A program made the position numbers and the translations under genes. DNA of 64,000 bases, from NCBI GenBank assembly GCA_022842595.1, contig JALHPF010000018.1, forward strand, positions 50,305 to 114,304, given 5' to 3'. Shown here one piece after another: positions 53,590 through 62,875 of this stretch. Each line of letters begins with the position of its first letter. Position 1 is the first letter of the stretch. Origin of the DNA: Rubrivivax sp. Its GTDB lineage: Bacteria > Pseudomonadota > Gammaproteobacteria > Burkholderiales > Burkholderiaceae_C. Below the pieces are notes generated by a model. It worked only from the letters and a program-made list of their open reading frames with translations, was not told the origin of the DNA and did not search any database.

Positions 53590-55893
53590 TCAGAACTTCA
53601 CCCTGGCGCCGGCGACGATCTGCCGCGGCATGCCCGCGAAGGCGCCATTGACGCGGCTGACCAGGTAGGCCTTGTCGGCGAGGTTGCTGCCGCTGAGGTA
53701 CAGCGTCGTGCCCAGCGGCTTGACGGTGAAGTTCAGCGAGGCATTCACCAGCGTGTAGGCGGGGATCCGGCCCGACTGCCCGTTGGGATCGGGTGCCACG
53801 CTGTTGAGCGCGTCGGTGAACTGTTCGCTCACGTGCGTGAGGCCGACGCGCACGTCCCAGCCCGAGGGGTGCTCGAAGCCCAGGTTCAACGAAGCCAGGG
53901 TCTTGGGCGCATAGGGCAGCCGGTTGCCGCGGGTGTTGCGGAAGACCGTGGTCTCGTCCTCGCCGGGATCGAACTCGGGCACCAGCAGGTCGGTCTCGAA
54001 GCTGGCCTTGGACAGGCGCGTCACGGCCAGGCTGAGATACGGGTTGCCCGCGCGGCCCTGCATCGTGCCGAAGTCGAACCGCGCGCCGAGCTCGACGCCG
54101 CGGTTGAGGCTGTCTCCGGCGTTCGTGAAGGTCTGGGCCGAGCCGACCGAATAGCCCGGCACGATCTGGTTCTTGAAGTCGATCTGGAACACCGTGGCCT
54201 CGACCTGCACGCCCTTGGCCGGGTTGCTGCGCAGGCCGGCTTCGAGGTTGGTGCTGATCTCGGGCGCCACGGCGCGGAAATCGGGATCGGTGGGGTCGAA
54301 GTTGGCGTCCGGGCGCGGCGGTGCGATGCCGCGGTGCATGCCGGCGAAGAAGGTCGTGCCCGGCACGCCGAGGTAGGTGACGCCCAGGCCCGGCAGCAGC
54401 TTGGTGCTGCGGGCGCTGACGCTGCGGCCGTTGTTGACGTCCCGGTCTTCGCGGGCGAGCACGGCGGTGCTGCGCAGGCGGTAGTTCTCGTAGCGAACCC
54501 CCGGGGTCACGGTCCAGGCGCCGGCGTAGAAGGTGTTCTGCACATAGCCCGAGAAGGCCTCGGTCTCGATGTCGAAGCGGTCGCGGAAGTAGGTGCCCGG
54601 GCTGTCTTCGCGCGAGGTCGGCGTGGTGCCGTTGAAGCGCTTGCGCACCACGTCTTCGCGGTGCAGGCGCAGGCCGGCGACGAGTTCGCCGCGCAGGCCG
54701 AAAGCGTTGTGCGACAGCTCCAGGCGCGGCTCGATGCCGTAGATCGTGTAACGGCGCGGCCGCATCTGGTTGCCGCAGCGGCTGGCGAAGGTCTCGAAGC
54801 CGTTGGGCACGGTGTAGTCGATGGGCTCGCCGTCGATCAGGCAGGCCGGGTTGGGGTCACCCTCGTCGGGGGCCAGGGCACGCAGTTCCTCGTTCTCGAT
54901 CTCGGCGACGAGTTCGCCGTCGTCTTCCTCGACGCCGTCGAATTCGGCAATGGCGTCGAGCTGCCGGTACGAGGCCCGCTCGACACGGTGCGCGTAGGCC
55001 TGCGTGCTCAGCCGCAGGTGGGCTGACGGCGTCCAGGTATGCACCAGCTGGCCGGCCACACGCTCGAGCTCGAAGCGGTCGTTCCTGAACGGGTTGGCAT
55101 AGGGCTTGGCCTCGAAGCGCGCCTGGTCCAGGCCGCCTTCGCCGAAGCCCGAGCTTTCCTCGAACCAGCCGAGCTTGGCGCGCAGCGCGTGCTGGGTGCC
55201 CAGGTTCAGCTCGACCTTGGCCGAGAGGTCGCGCGCACGGTGTTCGCTGCCTTCGCGGCTGCCGTCGCCCTGCTTCTGCGAGGCACTCAGCAGCCAGCCG
55301 CCGGCATCGCTGCCGCTGCCTACGTGGGCGCTGGCGCGGCGGAAGTCGCGGTTGCCCAGAGCCAGGTCGCCGTCGACGGCGAAGCCGCGCGGGACGGGCC
55401 GGGTGACGAAGTTGATCACCCCGCCCACCGTCTGCGGGCCGTGGACGATCTGGCCCGAGCCCTTCAGCACCTCGATGCGCGAGACCCGCTCCATCGGCGT
55501 GCTGTAGTGCGTGGTCGGGTCGGCGTAGGGGGCCAGCTGGATGGGCATGCCGTCTTCCAGCAGCAGGGTACGGCTGCTGCGCCGCGGGTCCAGTCCGCGG
55601 ATGCCGATGTTCAGATTCAGGCCGAAGGCGTCTTCACCGACCACATGCACGCCGGGCACGGCCTGCAGGGCCTCGCGCACCGAGAAAGGCCGCTCGGCTT
55701 CGAGCTGTCTGGTGGTGACGACCGTGCTGCTGCCGGGCACCGCGTCGAGCACGCTGGGCAGCGTGCCGGTGATCGTGACGACCGGGCGCGAGGTGGCCGG
55801 GGCCGGGCCGCCCTGGGCGCTGGCGAGGTGGCTGCAGCACAGCAGGCTGGCTGCCATGGCCATCGGGTGGAAGGCGAAAGCACAGGAGTTCAT
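53590..55893 (-). CDS. TonB-dependent outer-membrane receptor (FecA-like)
   Basis: 767 residues, signal peptide (MNSCAF..LASAQ). The plug domain (~45-165) has ERPFSVREALQAVPGVHVVGEDAFGLNLNIGIRGLDPRRSSRTLLLEDGMPIQLAPY and IEVLKGSGQIVHGPQTVGGVINFVT, then a 22-strand barrel ending in KF. Closest in look to FecA/siderophore receptors. An acidic insertion at about residues 312-344 (14 Asp/Glu in 30 residues) is unusual. Position beside xox/mxa genes suggests uptake of a metal complex, possibly lanthanide; that is inference. ATG 55920 is an alternative start. Confidence 0.87.
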   Translation of the reverse strand: MNSCAFAFHPMAMAASLLCCSHLASAQGGPAPATSRPVVTITGTLPSVLDAVPGSSTVVTTRQLEAERPFSVREALQAVPGVHVVGEDAFGLNLNIGIRGLDPRRSSRTLLLEDGMPIQLAPYADPTTHYSTPMERVSRIEVLKGSGQIVHGPQTVGGVINFVTRPVPRGFAVDGDLALGNRDFRRASAHVGSGSDAGGWLLSASQKQGDGSREGSEHRARDLSAKVELNLGTQHALRAKLGWFEESSGFGEGGLDQARFEAKPYANPFRNDRFELERVAGQLVHTWTPSAHLRLSTQAYAHRVERASYRQLDAIAEFDGVEEDDGELVAEIENEELRALAPDEGDPNPACLIDGEPIDYTVPNGFETFASRCGNQMRPRRYTIYGIEPRLELSHNAFGLRGELVAGLRLHREDVVRKRFNGTTPTSREDSPGTYFRDRFDIETEAFSGYVQNTFYAGAWTVTPGVRYENYRLRSTAVLAREDRDVNNGRSVSARSTKLLPGLGVTYLGVPGTTFFAGMHRGIAPPRPDANFDPTDPDFRAVAPEISTNLEAGLRSNPAKGVQVEATVFQIDFKNQIVPGYSVGSAQTFTNAGDSLNRGVELGARFDFGTMQGRAGNPYLSLAVTRLSKASFETDLLVPEFDPGEDETTVFRNTRGNRLPYAPKTLASLNLGFEHPSGWDVRVGLTHVSEQFTDALNSVAPDPNGQSGRIPAYTLVNASLNFTVKPLGTTLYLSGSNLADKAYLVSRVNGAFAGMPRQIVAGARVKF

Positions 55894-56049
55894 CGGCGGG
55901 TGCGTGGCTGTGGGAGGCATGGGATCGGCTCTGCGGACATTATTCGCAGCCGTTCCCGCATCACCACCGGGCAGACTTCCCGGTGCAGCAAATCGATAAC
56001 CCCTACCCCCACCGGCCATAGGCCTTTTGCTCGGCCTTGCCTGGCCTGG

Positions 56050-56691
56050 TCAGGCCGTTTCGAACAGGGCGTGCCGGCGCGCGTAACGCAGCAGTTCGAT
56101 GGCGGTGTTCACGCCCAGCCGCTGGCGGATCTGCGACTGCAGGTTCGACACGGTTTTGGTGGCGATATGCAGGCGCTCACCGATGTCGTCCAGCGTCAGC
56201 CCTTCGACCAGCCCGCGCAGCACTTCGAATTCGCGCGGCGACAGTGCCAGGTGCGGCGGCGGCGCTGCCGGCGCTGCGGCTTCTGCCACGATGTCGGCCG
56301 ACAGCACGCCGCGTTCACCCAGCGCCACCCGGCGCAGCGCCCGCACCAGCACGTCGGGCTCGTTGCTCTTCGTCACGTAGCCGGCAGCGCCTGCCCTCAG
56401 TGCCTGCTGCACCATGGCCGGGTTGTCATGCATGCTGAACACCAGCACCTGCAGCAGCGGCCAGCGCTGGCTGACGCGCCCGAGCATCGCCAGGCCGCTG
56501 CTGCGCGGCATCGACAGGTCCAGCACGACCACGTCCAGCCCGCCCGGCAGCAGGCGCGGCAAGTCGCCGTAGGCGTCTTCGGCGCTGGCGTGTTCGGCCA
56601 CCACGATCATGTCGCCTTCCAGTTCCAGCAGCCGGCGGTAGCCGGTGCGCACCACGGCGTGGTCGTCGACGAGCATCACCCGAAAATTCAT
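56050..56691 (-). CDS. NarL/FixJ-family response regulator near mxa genes
   Basis: 213 residues. Receiver domain with DD at 9-10, phosphoacceptor Asp in VVVLDLSMPRSSG (~58), and Lys in YVTKSNEPDV. The C-terminal LuxR HTH (LSPREFEVLRGLVEGLTLDDIGERLHIATKTVSNLQSQIRQRLGVNTAIEL) is at ~148-200. Start overlaps the kinase gene end by 4 nt. The pair is divergent from the mxaR operon, so control of mxa, xox or the TonB receptor is a reasonable inference. Confidence 0.93.
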   Translation of the reverse strand: MNFRVMLVDDHAVVRTGYRRLLELEGDMIVVAEHASAEDAYGDLPRLLPGGLDVVVLDLSMPRSSGLAMLGRVSQRWPLLQVLVFSMHDNPAMVQQALRAGAAGYVTKSNEPDVLVRALRRVALGERGVLSADIVAEAAAPAAPPPHLALSPREFEVLRGLVEGLTLDDIGERLHIATKTVSNLQSQIRQRLGVNTAIELLRYARRHALFETA

Positions 56692-58184
56692 GCGGCCTCC
56701 GTGGCGTCGATGGCGCGGGTTGCGTCTGGTGCCGCTGCGGGCAGCCGGGCCTGCAGCAACAGCCCAGGCCGGCGTTCACCGGGTGCCGCCGGTGCCAGCA
56801 GCAGGTCGGCACCGAGCGCCCACACCCGATCATGGATGCCGGCGAGGCCGCTGCCATGAAGCAGCGCCTGGGCGCTGTCCTGCAGGCCCACGCCGTCGTC
56901 CTGCACCTGCCAGAAGAGCTGGCCGTCGGCCTGCAGCTCCAGCTGCACCCGGGCCTGGCGCGCCTGGGCGTGGCGGGCGATGTTGGTCAGCGCTTCCTGC
57001 GTGATGCGGTAGACCGCCAACCCCAGCGCGGCCGGCAGCGGGCGCTTGGGGTCGTCGTGCGGGTTCAGCGCCAGCGTGACGCGGAAGCTGGCGTTGGCGC
57101 GCCGGTCCCAGCTGTCGACCAGCGTCTGCAGCAGCGCCTGCAGCCGCAGCAGCGTGAAAGCTTCGTCGTCGTTGGCGCTGTCTTCGGCGCGGCCCGTCGA
57201 AAGCCCCAGCGGCCGCAGCCGCGTCAGCATCGAGCGCAGCACCTGCTGGATGTGGCGCACATGGCCGGTGATCGCGGTCACCACTTCCTGCGCGGCCGGG
57301 GTGGCGGTGGGCCTGGCGGCCAGATGTTTCCCCAGCCAGGCCGCGTCGGCGTGCAGGGCCGTCAGGTGCTGGCCGAATTCGTCGTGCAGTTCACGCCCCA
57401 GGCGGGCGCGTTCGTCCTCCTGCAGCGTGATGACGCGCTGGCCGAGCACGCGGCGCTGGTCTTCGGCCGTGCGCAGCGCCAAGGCCATGTGGCCCAAGGC
57501 GCGTGAGACGGCTTCGAGTTCGCGCACCGGCATCGGCGGCAGGGCCTGCACGGCGCGGTCGTCACGCGCTTCGATGCCGGCGATGGCATGCAGCAGCGTG
57601 CCCAGCGGCGCCAGCGCGCGGCGCACGTTCCAGTGCATGGCTAGCAGCAGGCCGGCCACGCACAGCCCCAGCATGCCCAGCATGAAGAGCAGGCTGCCCA
57701 GGGCCTCGGCGCGCTCGGCCTCGGCCGAGGCCGACAGCTGCAGCTGCCAGGGCGGGCCATCCGGCCGCGGCAATGGCCAGCTCACGCTCTGCGCAGGGCG
57801 GCTGCCGGTCAGCTGGCGGTGCAGGGCCAGCAGCCATGGCATCGGTGCGGGTGCCGGTTCGACGCTGCCGGCTCCCAGCAGCAGGGTGCCGTCGTCGCGC
57901 CGCACGCTCAAGCCCAGATGCCCGGTCCCGGTGTCGCGTGGCAGCTGGCGCAATGCGGCCAGCGCCGCGTCGTCGGGCAGGTGGGCCAGGCTGGAAGCGA
58001 CGGCCAGCCGGTTCGCCAGCGACGCCGCGGCGCTGGACTCTTCGTCCATGTCGCGCCCCATGCCCACCAGCCCCAGCAACAGACCGGCCAGCACCACGGC
58101 GGCACCGACCCAGGCGCCCCGGCGCATCACCAGCCCTGTCAGATCGAGAGGCGCGGGGTGGGTGGGGGTTGGAGCAGGCGTCAT
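56688..58184 (-). CDS. Membrane sensor histidine kinase (HisKA_3) near mxa genes
   Basis: 498 residues. First membrane helix (~22-44), periplasmic part (~45-165), second helix (~168-190), a linker, then the HisKA_3 box RLGRELHDEFGQHLTALHADAAWLG (His ~283) and the ATPase domain (N-box TQEALTNIARHAQA, then VQDDGVGLQD and GSGLAGIHDRV). Same class as the pqq-linked kinase. The start at 58184 was chosen because the frame upstream lacks coding character. Signal unknown. Confidence 0.9.
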   Translation of the reverse strand: MTPAPTPTHPAPLDLTGLVMRRGAWVGAAVVLAGLLLGLVGMGRDMDEESSAAASLANRLAVASSLAHLPDDAALAALRQLPRDTGTGHLGLSVRRDDGTLLLGAGSVEPAPAPMPWLLALHRQLTGSRPAQSVSWPLPRPDGPPWQLQLSASAEAERAEALGSLLFMLGMLGLCVAGLLLAMHWNVRRALAPLGTLLHAIAGIEARDDRAVQALPPMPVRELEAVSRALGHMALALRTAEDQRRVLGQRVITLQEDERARLGRELHDEFGQHLTALHADAAWLGKHLAARPTATPAAQEVVTAITGHVRHIQQVLRSMLTRLRPLGLSTGRAEDSANDDEAFTLLRLQALLQTLVDSWDRRANASFRVTLALNPHDDPKRPLPAALGLAVYRITQEALTNIARHAQARQARVQLELQADGQLFWQVQDDGVGLQDSAQALLHGSGLAGIHDRVWALGADLLLAPAAPGERRPGLLLQARLPAAAPDATRAIDATEAA

Positions 58185-58397
58185 TGGTGGCGAGTTGGCA
58201 AAGCGTGGGTGCTTACCCGTAGAAGGCTGCCCGCAGGCCTGCTGGCAGGGGTCCAAGGCGCATGTCTTGCTTTTTGCGTGCCGGGCCCGAATGATGGCCC
58301 GCCTGTGCCAGGGGCGTGACAGATTGCGCTGCGGCTGTCGTCTGGCCGTGCGTCCGCATGGCGCCGGGCCGTTTTGAAAACGTGGAGACAAGCGTCA

Positions 58398-59420
58398 ATG
58401 GACCGATCCGACGCGCTGCTGGCTGACGCGCGCCAGCGCGCCCTGGCCATGGAGCAGGAAGTCGGGCGCGCGGTGCTGGGCCAGGCCCGGGCCATCCGCC
58501 TCATCAATACCGCCGTCTTCGCACGTGGCCATGTGCTGCTGCAGGGCGACGTGGGCGTCGGCAAGACAACCCTGCTGCGCGCCTTCGCACGGGTGCTGGG
58601 TGGTGCCTTCGCGCGCACCGAAGGCACCATCGACCTGATGCCCGGCGACCTCATCTATTACACCTACATCAGCGCCGAAGGCCGCCCGGCGGTGGACCCG
58701 GGCCCGCTCATCCAGCATGGCGAAGACCTGGCCATCTTCTTCTTCAACGAGATCAACCGCGCCCGCCCGCAGGTGCATTCACTGCTGCTGCGGGTGATGG
58801 CCGAGCGCAGCGTCTCGGCCTTCAACCGCGAGGTGCGTTTCCCGCACCTGCTGGTGTTCGCCGACCGCAACCGCGTCGAACGCGAGGAAACCTTCGAGAT
58901 CAGCGCCGCCGCGCGCGACCGCTTCATGCTCGAGGTGGCTGTCGATGCGCCGCATGACGAAGAACAGCGCCGCGGCCTCGTCTTCGACCCGCGTTTCCAC
59001 GACACCGACGCGCTCGTCGGGGCCCTGGCCACCGACCTGGTGGTGCACAGCGAACTGAACGCGCTGGGCGCCCTCATCCAGCGCAGCGTGCAGGCGTCCG
59101 ACACGCTCCAGAACTACGCCCTGGCCCTGTGGCGTGCCACCGCCGACCCCGCGGCCTTCGGCGTACGCCTGCCCGGCATCGACATGGCGCAGCTGATGCT
59201 GGCCGGCGCCAGCCCGCGCGGCATGAGCCTGCTGCTGCGCGCGGCGCGTGTCGCCGCCTGGCTCGACGGCCGCAGCCATGTCGCGCCCGAAGACCTGCAG
59301 GGCCTGTTCCGCGAAGCCGTGGCGCACCGGCTGTGCCTGCAGCCCGTGTACGAACTGCGGCGGCAGGACATCACCCCGGCGCTCGTGGCCGCGATCCTGG
59401 GCCAGGTGGCGGCGCCTTGA
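58398..59420 (+). CDS. mxaR: MoxR-type AAA+ ATPase MxaR
   Basis: 340 residues. Walker A GDVGVGKTT (about residues 54-62), Walker B IFFFNEINRARPQ, and sensor regions with NRVEREETFEISAAARDRF. MoxR ATPases are chaperone-like and help metal insertion and assembly of methanol dehydrogenase, in concert with DUF58/VWA proteins. It is the first gene of an operon mxaR-S-A-C-K-L with overlapping ends. ATG 58398 has a GGAGACAAG ribosome site. Cytoplasmic. Confidence 0.93.
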   Translation: MDRSDALLADARQRALAMEQEVGRAVLGQARAIRLINTAVFARGHVLLQGDVGVGKTTLLRAFARVLGGAFARTEGTIDLMPGDLIYYTYISAEGRPAVDPGPLIQHGEDLAIFFFNEINRARPQVHSLLLRVMAERSVSAFNREVRFPHLLVFADRNRVEREETFEISAAARDRFMLEVAVDAPHDEEQRRGLVFDPRFHDTDALVGALATDLVVHSELNALGALIQRSVQASDTLQNYALALWRATADPAAFGVRLPGIDMAQLMLAGASPRGMSLLLRAARVAAWLDGRSHVAPEDLQGLFREAVAHRLCLQPVYELRRQDITPALVAAILGQVAAP

Positions 59421-60319
59421 ACCCGGTGAAGCCGGTGAACCCAGCGGACCCGGTGAACCCGGCTCAGGCCGTGCAGGAAATCCACTACCGGCTCGACGCG
59501 CCGGCGCGTGGCCGCCTGCCCGGCGCCCACCGCAGCCGCAGCGGCGACAGCGGCTTCGAATTCCGCGGCCATGCCGCGCTGAAGGACGCGCCCGACCCGC
59601 GCCGGCTCGACCTGCATGCCAGCCTGCGCGACCCCTTCGGCGACTGGCGCGTGCGCCTCTACAGCCAGCGCAAGGCGGTGCCGGTGGTGGTGCTGGCCGA
59701 CCTTTCGGCGTCGATGGCCTACCGCGGCCAGCAGCACAAGCCCGCGGTGCTGGCCGACCTCGTCGACAGCCTGGCCTGGTCGGCCTGGCGCGCGGGCGAC
59801 AGTTTCGGCTTCGTCGGCTGCGCTGCCACCGTGCAGCCCGGCTGGCTGCAGCTGCCCACGCGCCAGCGCCATGCTGGTGCGGCGCTGGCCCAGGCCCTGC
59901 GTGGCTGGCAGCCGCAGCCCGGTGCCGAAGGGGCGTCGGCCGACGGCCTGCTGCAGGCGCCTGCGCTGCTGGGCCGGCAGCGGGCGCTGGTGTTCCTGGT
60001 GTCGGACTTCCACTTCCCGCTGCCGCTGCTGCGCACCGCGCTGGCCGGGCTGGCGGCGCACGAGGTCGTGCCCGTGGTGCTGTGGGACGCGCAGGAATTC
60101 GAGCTGCCCGAGCGCTGGGGCCTGCTGCACGCGCTCGACCCGGAAACCCGCCGCCAGCGCCTGGTGTGGTGGCGCCCGGCGCTGCGTGAACGCTGGCAGG
60201 CGGCGCTGGCGGCGCAGCGCGCGGCCTTGATGCAGGCCTTCGCCGAGGCCGGCCTGCGGCCGCTGTTCGTCGAAGGCGCGTTCGACGCCGACGCCGTGAC
60301 CCGGCATTTCCAGCGATGA
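59417..60319 (+). CDS. mxaS: DUF58/VWA-like protein MxaS
   Basis: About 300 residues. The DUF58 domain has GRLPGAHRSRSGDSGFEFRGHAALKDAPDPRRLDLHASLRDPFGDWRVRLYSQRKAVPVVVLADLSASM; the last piece (DLSAS) is a metal-site motif. Cytoplasmic partner of MoxR. Order and neighbours fix it as MxaS. The start is uncertain: TTG 59417 overlaps the mxaR stop as TTGA, and GTG 59426 is the next choice; a Pro-Val-Asn repeat at the beginning is encoded by a small repeated DNA block. Confidence 0.88.
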   Translation: MNPVKPVNPADPVNPAQAVQEIHYRLDAPARGRLPGAHRSRSGDSGFEFRGHAALKDAPDPRRLDLHASLRDPFGDWRVRLYSQRKAVPVVVLADLSASMAYRGQQHKPAVLADLVDSLAWSAWRAGDSFGFVGCAATVQPGWLQLPTRQRHAGAALAQALRGWQPQPGAEGASADGLLQAPALLGRQRALVFLVSDFHFPLPLLRTALAGLAAHEVVPVVLWDAQEFELPERWGLLHALDPETRRQRLVWWRPALRERWQAALAAQRAALMQAFAEAGLRPLFVEGAFDADAVTRHFQR

Positions 60320-61236
60320 GCCGTCTTCCACGGGCTTTGCGAACGCTGTGCGTTGCGTCGGTCTGCGCCGCGGCCGGCCTGGCCGTGGCCCAGGCCCTGC
60401 CCGACGCCGTGCCCGACCTGCCGCGCGCCTACGGCTACACCGTGGGCGACGTGGTGCAGCGCCGCGTGCAGCTGCAGCTGCCACCGGGCTGGTCGCTCGA
60501 CCTCGACGCGCTGCCACGCTCACGTCGCCCCGGCCAGGCGCTGGAACTGCGCAGCGCCCGCGTCGACGCTGGCGTGCTGTTGCTGGACTACCAGGTCTTC
60601 CTCGCACCGACCGAGGTGCGCACGCTGGAGATGCCGCCATTGCTGCTGCGCTTTACCGGCGCCGGTGACGCGGTGCGCGAGGTGCGTGTCGATGCCTGGC
60701 CCCTGACCGTGGCACCGCTGGTGCCGGTGGAGGTGTCGCCGCGCGAAGGCCTGGGCGCGATGCAGCCCGACGTGCCGGCTGCGCCGATCGACACGGCGCC
60801 GCGCCAGCGCCGGCTGCTCGTGCTGGCTGCGCTGCTGCTGGCGGTGGGCCTGGCGCTGGCCCACCTGCGCTGGGGCCTGCCGTGGTGGGGCCGGCGCCAG
60901 CAGCCTTTTGCGCAGGCCTGGCGCCGCCTGCGCCCCTGGCCCGAGCAAGCCAGCGGCGAACAGGCCCGCGAGGCGATGAAGCTGCTGCACGACGCGTTGA
61001 ACCGCAGTGCCGGCCAGGTGCTGTTTGCCGGCGGCCTGGCCGGGTTCGTTGCCCGGCAACCGCGTTTTGCGCCGCTGCAGCCGGCGCTGGCCGACTTCTT
61101 CGCACGTTCGCAGGCCGAGTTCTTCGCTGCGCCGGCAGAAGCTGCAGCAACGCGCGCTGCCCCGTCCAGCGCCGACATCGGCTGGCTCAAGCGCCTGTGC
61201 CGCGACTGCCTCGACGCCGAGCGGGGCGCGCGATGA
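60316..61236 (+). CDS. mxaA: MxaA, MDH assembly membrane protein
   Basis: 306 residues, signal peptide (ends AVAQ), a periplasmic part of ~145 residues with the pattern YGYTVGDVVQRRVQLQLP, one membrane helix (~170-190), then a cytoplasmic part of ~110 residues. MxaA takes part in calcium (or other metal) insertion into methanol dehydrogenase in Methylorubrum, as shown by mutants. Overlaps mxaS as ATGA and mxaC as ATGA. Here no mxaF/I genes are present in the window, so XoxF may be the client. Confidence 0.85.
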   Translation: MSRLPRALRTLCVASVCAAAGLAVAQALPDAVPDLPRAYGYTVGDVVQRRVQLQLPPGWSLDLDALPRSRRPGQALELRSARVDAGVLLLDYQVFLAPTEVRTLEMPPLLLRFTGAGDAVREVRVDAWPLTVAPLVPVEVSPREGLGAMQPDVPAAPIDTAPRQRRLLVLAALLLAVGLALAHLRWGLPWWGRRQQPFAQAWRRLRPWPEQASGEQAREAMKLLHDALNRSAGQVLFAGGLAGFVARQPRFAPLQPALADFFARSQAEFFAAPAEAAATRAAPSSADIGWLKRLCRDCLDAERGAR

Positions 61237-62300
61237 ACTTCGACACGCCCTGGCTGCTGGCCCTGCTGCCGCTGGCGCTGCTGCCGCTGTGGCGCCAGCC
61301 CGGGGCGGCGCTGGCCAACACCTGGCTGGTGGCGCAGCCGCGCGACTGGTCTTCAGACCTGCTGGGCTGGGCACTGCGCGCGGCCGCGGTGCTGGCCATC
61401 GCCGCGGCCCTGGTCGGCATGGCCGGCCCGCACCGGCCCGAACTGCAGGTGGAAAGGCAGGGCCAGGGTGCCGAGATCGTGCTCGTGATCGACCGCAGCC
61501 GCAGCATGGACCAGAGCTTTGCCGGCGCCCGCACCACCGCGCCCACCGGCACCGGGCCGGAAGCGCTGGCCTACTACTCGAACCTGCGCGCCAACGAAGC
61601 CCGCGCGTCGAAGGGCCAGGTGGCGCGCCAGATGCTGGCCGAATTCGCCCAGCGCCGCCCCGCCGACCGCTTCGGCATGGTGGCCTTCAGCAACCTGCCG
61701 ATGCGTGTGCTGGGTTTCACCAGCAAGCCCGAGATCATCCAGGCCGCCATCCAGGCCGGCAATGTCGGCCGCGGCCTGTCGGAGACCAACATCGCGCGTG
61801 CGCTGCAGTCGGCGCTGGCGTTCTTCGAGGACCGGCCCTACACCGGTTCGCGCATCGTTCTGCTGGTGTCCGACGGTGGCGACAAGCTCGACGTCGACGC
61901 CCGCAACCTCATCACCGAGCAGGCGCGCAAGCACCGCGTGGGCATCACCTGGATCTACATCCGTTCGCCGCGCAGCCCGGGGCTGATGCGCGACGTCCCC
62001 GTCGACACCAGCCCCGCTTCGGCGCGGGAAGAAGTGGCGCCGGAACAGTCCCTCGACCGCTTCTTCCAGGGCCTGCAGGTGCCCTACCGCGCCTACGAGG
62101 CCGACGACCCCGACAGCCTGCAGCGCGCGATCGCCGACCTCGACCGGCTCGAGAACCTGCCCATCACCTACCTGGACACGGTGCCGCGGCGCGACCTCTC
62201 GGGCTGGGCCTTCGGCGCGGCGCTGGGGGCCGTGCTGCTGCTGTTGCTGGCCAAGCGGCTGGAGCTTCGGCCGGACTCTCGTGCCGGAGTGCCGTCATGA
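61233..62300 (+). CDS. mxaC: MxaC, membrane VWA-domain protein
   Basis: 355 residues. N-terminal membrane helices (~6-22 and ~45-65), a von Willebrand A domain (~75-300) with intact MIDAS motif D-R-S-R-S (VLVIDRSRSMDQ), matching VLLVSDGGD and SETNIARAL, and a last membrane helix (~320-340). It is a BatA/BatB-like protein with the VWA domain probably in the periplasm, binding a metal ion. Part of the mxaRSACKL set for MDH maturation. Overlaps mxaA and mxaK as ATGA. Confidence 0.9.
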   Translation: MNFDTPWLLALLPLALLPLWRQPGAALANTWLVAQPRDWSSDLLGWALRAAAVLAIAAALVGMAGPHRPELQVERQGQGAEIVLVIDRSRSMDQSFAGARTTAPTGTGPEALAYYSNLRANEARASKGQVARQMLAEFAQRRPADRFGMVAFSNLPMRVLGFTSKPEIIQAAIQAGNVGRGLSETNIARALQSALAFFEDRPYTGSRIVLLVSDGGDKLDVDARNLITEQARKHRVGITWIYIRSPRSPGLMRDVPVDTSPASAREEVAPEQSLDRFFQGLQVPYRAYEADDPDSLQRAIADLDRLENLPITYLDTVPRRDLSGWAFGAALGAVLLLLLAKRLELRPDSRAGVPS

Positions 62301-62875
62301 GCGCCAGCCGCGTGCTGCCACTCACGCGTTGGCTGCTGGCCCTGGCCGCGGTGCTGGCGCTGGCGCTGGCGGCAGACGGCGCGCTCTGGTGGCGAGATGC
62401 CGGGCGCAATGCCGTCATCGCCAGCGGCCAGGTGCCCGCCGACAGCCCCGTGCCCGAACTGCAGTTCGCCCACGCCCGGGCCTTGACAGCAGCCATCGGC
62501 CCGGGCGGCAGTGAAGACGCCGGCCAGGTCGACGCGGCGCTGAACGCGTGGCGCGCTTTGCAGTCGCACCCGACGCTGGGCACCGCCGCGCGTTTCAACA
62601 GCGCCAACCTGCTGCTGCGCCAGGCCAGCGCCATGCGCAGCGGCACGGATGCGGCCAAGGCCGGGCAGGCGCTGCCGCTGGCCGAACTGGCGAAGGAGCA
62701 ATACCGCGAGCTGCTGCGCCGCGACCCCGGCTTCTGGGCCGCGCGCTACAACCTCGAACGTGCCCAGCGCCTGCTGCCCGACCCGGTGGACAGTGACCTG
62801 GAACCCACCGCCGCCCAGCGCGAACGTGAACAGGCGGCCACCCGGATGCGGGCGCAGTCGCTGGGCCTCCCATGA
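62297..62875 (+). CDS. mxaK: MxaK, MDH maturation protein
   Basis: 192 residues with an N-terminal membrane helix/signal (~10-30) and a helical repeat domain (FAHARAL...VDAALNAWRALQSHPTLGTAARFNSANLLLRQA...LAKEQYRELLRRDPGFWAARYNLERAQRLLPDP), TPR-like. Position between mxaC and mxaL with 4-nt overlaps at both ends identifies it. It is needed for calcium insertion into MDH in Methylorubrum. Confidence 0.85.
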   Translation: MSASRVLPLTRWLLALAAVLALALAADGALWWRDAGRNAVIASGQVPADSPVPELQFAHARALTAAIGPGGSEDAGQVDAALNAWRALQSHPTLGTAARFNSANLLLRQASAMRSGTDAAKAGQALPLAELAKEQYRELLRRDPGFWAARYNLERAQRLLPDPVDSDLEPTAAQREREQAATRMRAQSLGLP

